A stretch of DNA of 6,614 bases, taken from the NCBI GenBank assembly GCA_003520455.1, contig DOUV01000627.1, forward strand, positions 1-6,614, given 5' to 3'. Numbering within the stretch: position 1 is the first letter of the stretch; each line of letters opens with the position of its first letter. Positions 6,230 to 6,614 of this stretch are shown in pieces. A program made the translations under genes and the position numbers. The DNA comes from Chloroflexota bacterium. Lineage in GTDB: Bacteria > Chloroflexota > Anaerolineae > Ardenticatenales > Ardenticatenaceae. The notes under the pieces are model-generated. The model saw only the letters and a program-made list of their open reading frames with translations. It was not told the origin of the DNA and searched no databases.

Positions 6230-6614
6230 TCAATCACCGGCCCGCTCGACGAGTGCCCGCCATCTGGCGAGCCAATCGGCAGCGACAACCAGACCGGCAG
6301 TGATCCCGAGCGTCAAGACAATCCCGACCAACGCGGCATCGAGCAGAGCCAGGCCGTCGAACCAGCGAGGGTAGCGCTCCATCAACGCTTGCCACCAGGG
6401 ACTGGTGTAGCGGGTGAAGTCGGCTCGGTAGGAGCTGCCCGCCCGGGCGATGGCGATGCCGGTACCCTTGTTCCTGGCGAGGATGAAGACGGTCTGTGTG
6501 AGGGCGAAGATGACGGCGGCAGTGCCCAGGCGCCCGACCCAGCGGACGACGCCCAGGTTCCGGCCGGCCCGCGGCTGGTTGACCAATGCCAGGCTCAGCC
6601 CCAGCCCGGCGACG
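6230..6614 (-). CDS. Polytopic membrane protein, C-terminal part (5' end outside window)
   Basis: An unrecognised integral membrane protein. The frame is open from the window edge to TGA at 6230, giving 128 codons; a TTG at 6586 is in frame, but the residues before it (VAGLGLSLALVNQ) are hydrophobic and look like the end of another membrane helix, so the gene most likely begins upstream of the window. Visible segments: a partial helix at the edge, a second helix (about WVGRLGTAAVIFALTQTVFIL), a loop of about 45 residues rich in Arg and aromatics (YTSPWWQALMERYPRWFDG), a third helix (about LLDAALVGIVLTLGITAGLVV), and a short basic tail (DWLARWRALVERAGD). Basic residues before helix two and after helix three would place those sides in the cytoplasm and the aromatic loop outside. 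It ends 13 nt before the FecR/SBP-like lipoprotein, so it probably shares its operon and may act with it at the membrane. No catalytic motif is visible in this part. Confidence 0.75.
   Translation of the reverse strand, partial: VAGLGLSLALVNQPRAGRNLGVVRWVGRLGTAAVIFALTQTVFILARNKGTGIAIARAGSSYRADFTRYTSPWWQALMERYPRWFDGLALLDAALVGIVLTLGITAGLVVAADWLARWRALVERAGD

Noticed and set aside
6217..6288. N-terminal extension of the FecR/SBP-like lipoprotein into the upstream gene.
   Set aside because: It would overlap the membrane protein gene and place 24 polar residues before the signal peptide; GGAGAG before 6216 fits better.

Overview
The window is GC-rich bacterial DNA with one coding strand: every gene I can support is on the minus strand, so transcription runs from high to low coordinates. 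Three things suggest a Chloroflexota-like bacterium: the lipoprotein sensor style (FecR-like core with a GTW-S-TYL stretch), the Thr/Pro linker followed by Ig-like domains, and a large NACHT-type ATPase with helical repeats. This placement is inference from domain style, not from a marker gene.

In transcription order the layout is as follows. (1) 6614-6230: C-terminal part of a polytopic membrane protein whose start lies outside the window. (2) 6216-5020: a lipoprotein with a FecR-like module fused to a partial family-5 solute-binding (SBP_bac_5-like) tail. It starts 13 nt after gene 1 ends, so the two are probably co-transcribed. (3) 4889-3483: a second lipoprotein with the same FecR-like module, but with a Thr/Pro linker and two Ig-like domains as its tail. 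(4) 3474-3336: a short spacer with a long inverted repeat built from 7-bp units. (5) 3335-1: a very large STAND/NACHT ATPase with a C-terminal alpha-helical repeat array. It is still open at the window edge after 1,111 codons and is the largest gene here. Plus-strand open frames opposite it are shadows.

Genes 2 and 3 are clear tandem paralogues: same lipobox position, same four-cysteine spacing, and homology along about 220 residues, after which the C-terminal modules differ completely. Together with the membrane protein they look like a small cell-envelope module. The ATPase has an orthodox Walker A, Walker B and TSRP motif but no N-terminal effector domain in front of the NTPase. Its repeats fall on a strikingly regular 33- or 40-residue ladder. 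Whether the ATPase works with the envelope proteins is unknown; the inverted-repeat spacer separates them, and it may well be an independent transcription unit.

No tRNA, rRNA, CRISPR array, transposase or recognisable promoter was found. There is no gene-free stretch longer than 300 bases; the longest is the 147-base spacer at 3336-3482.
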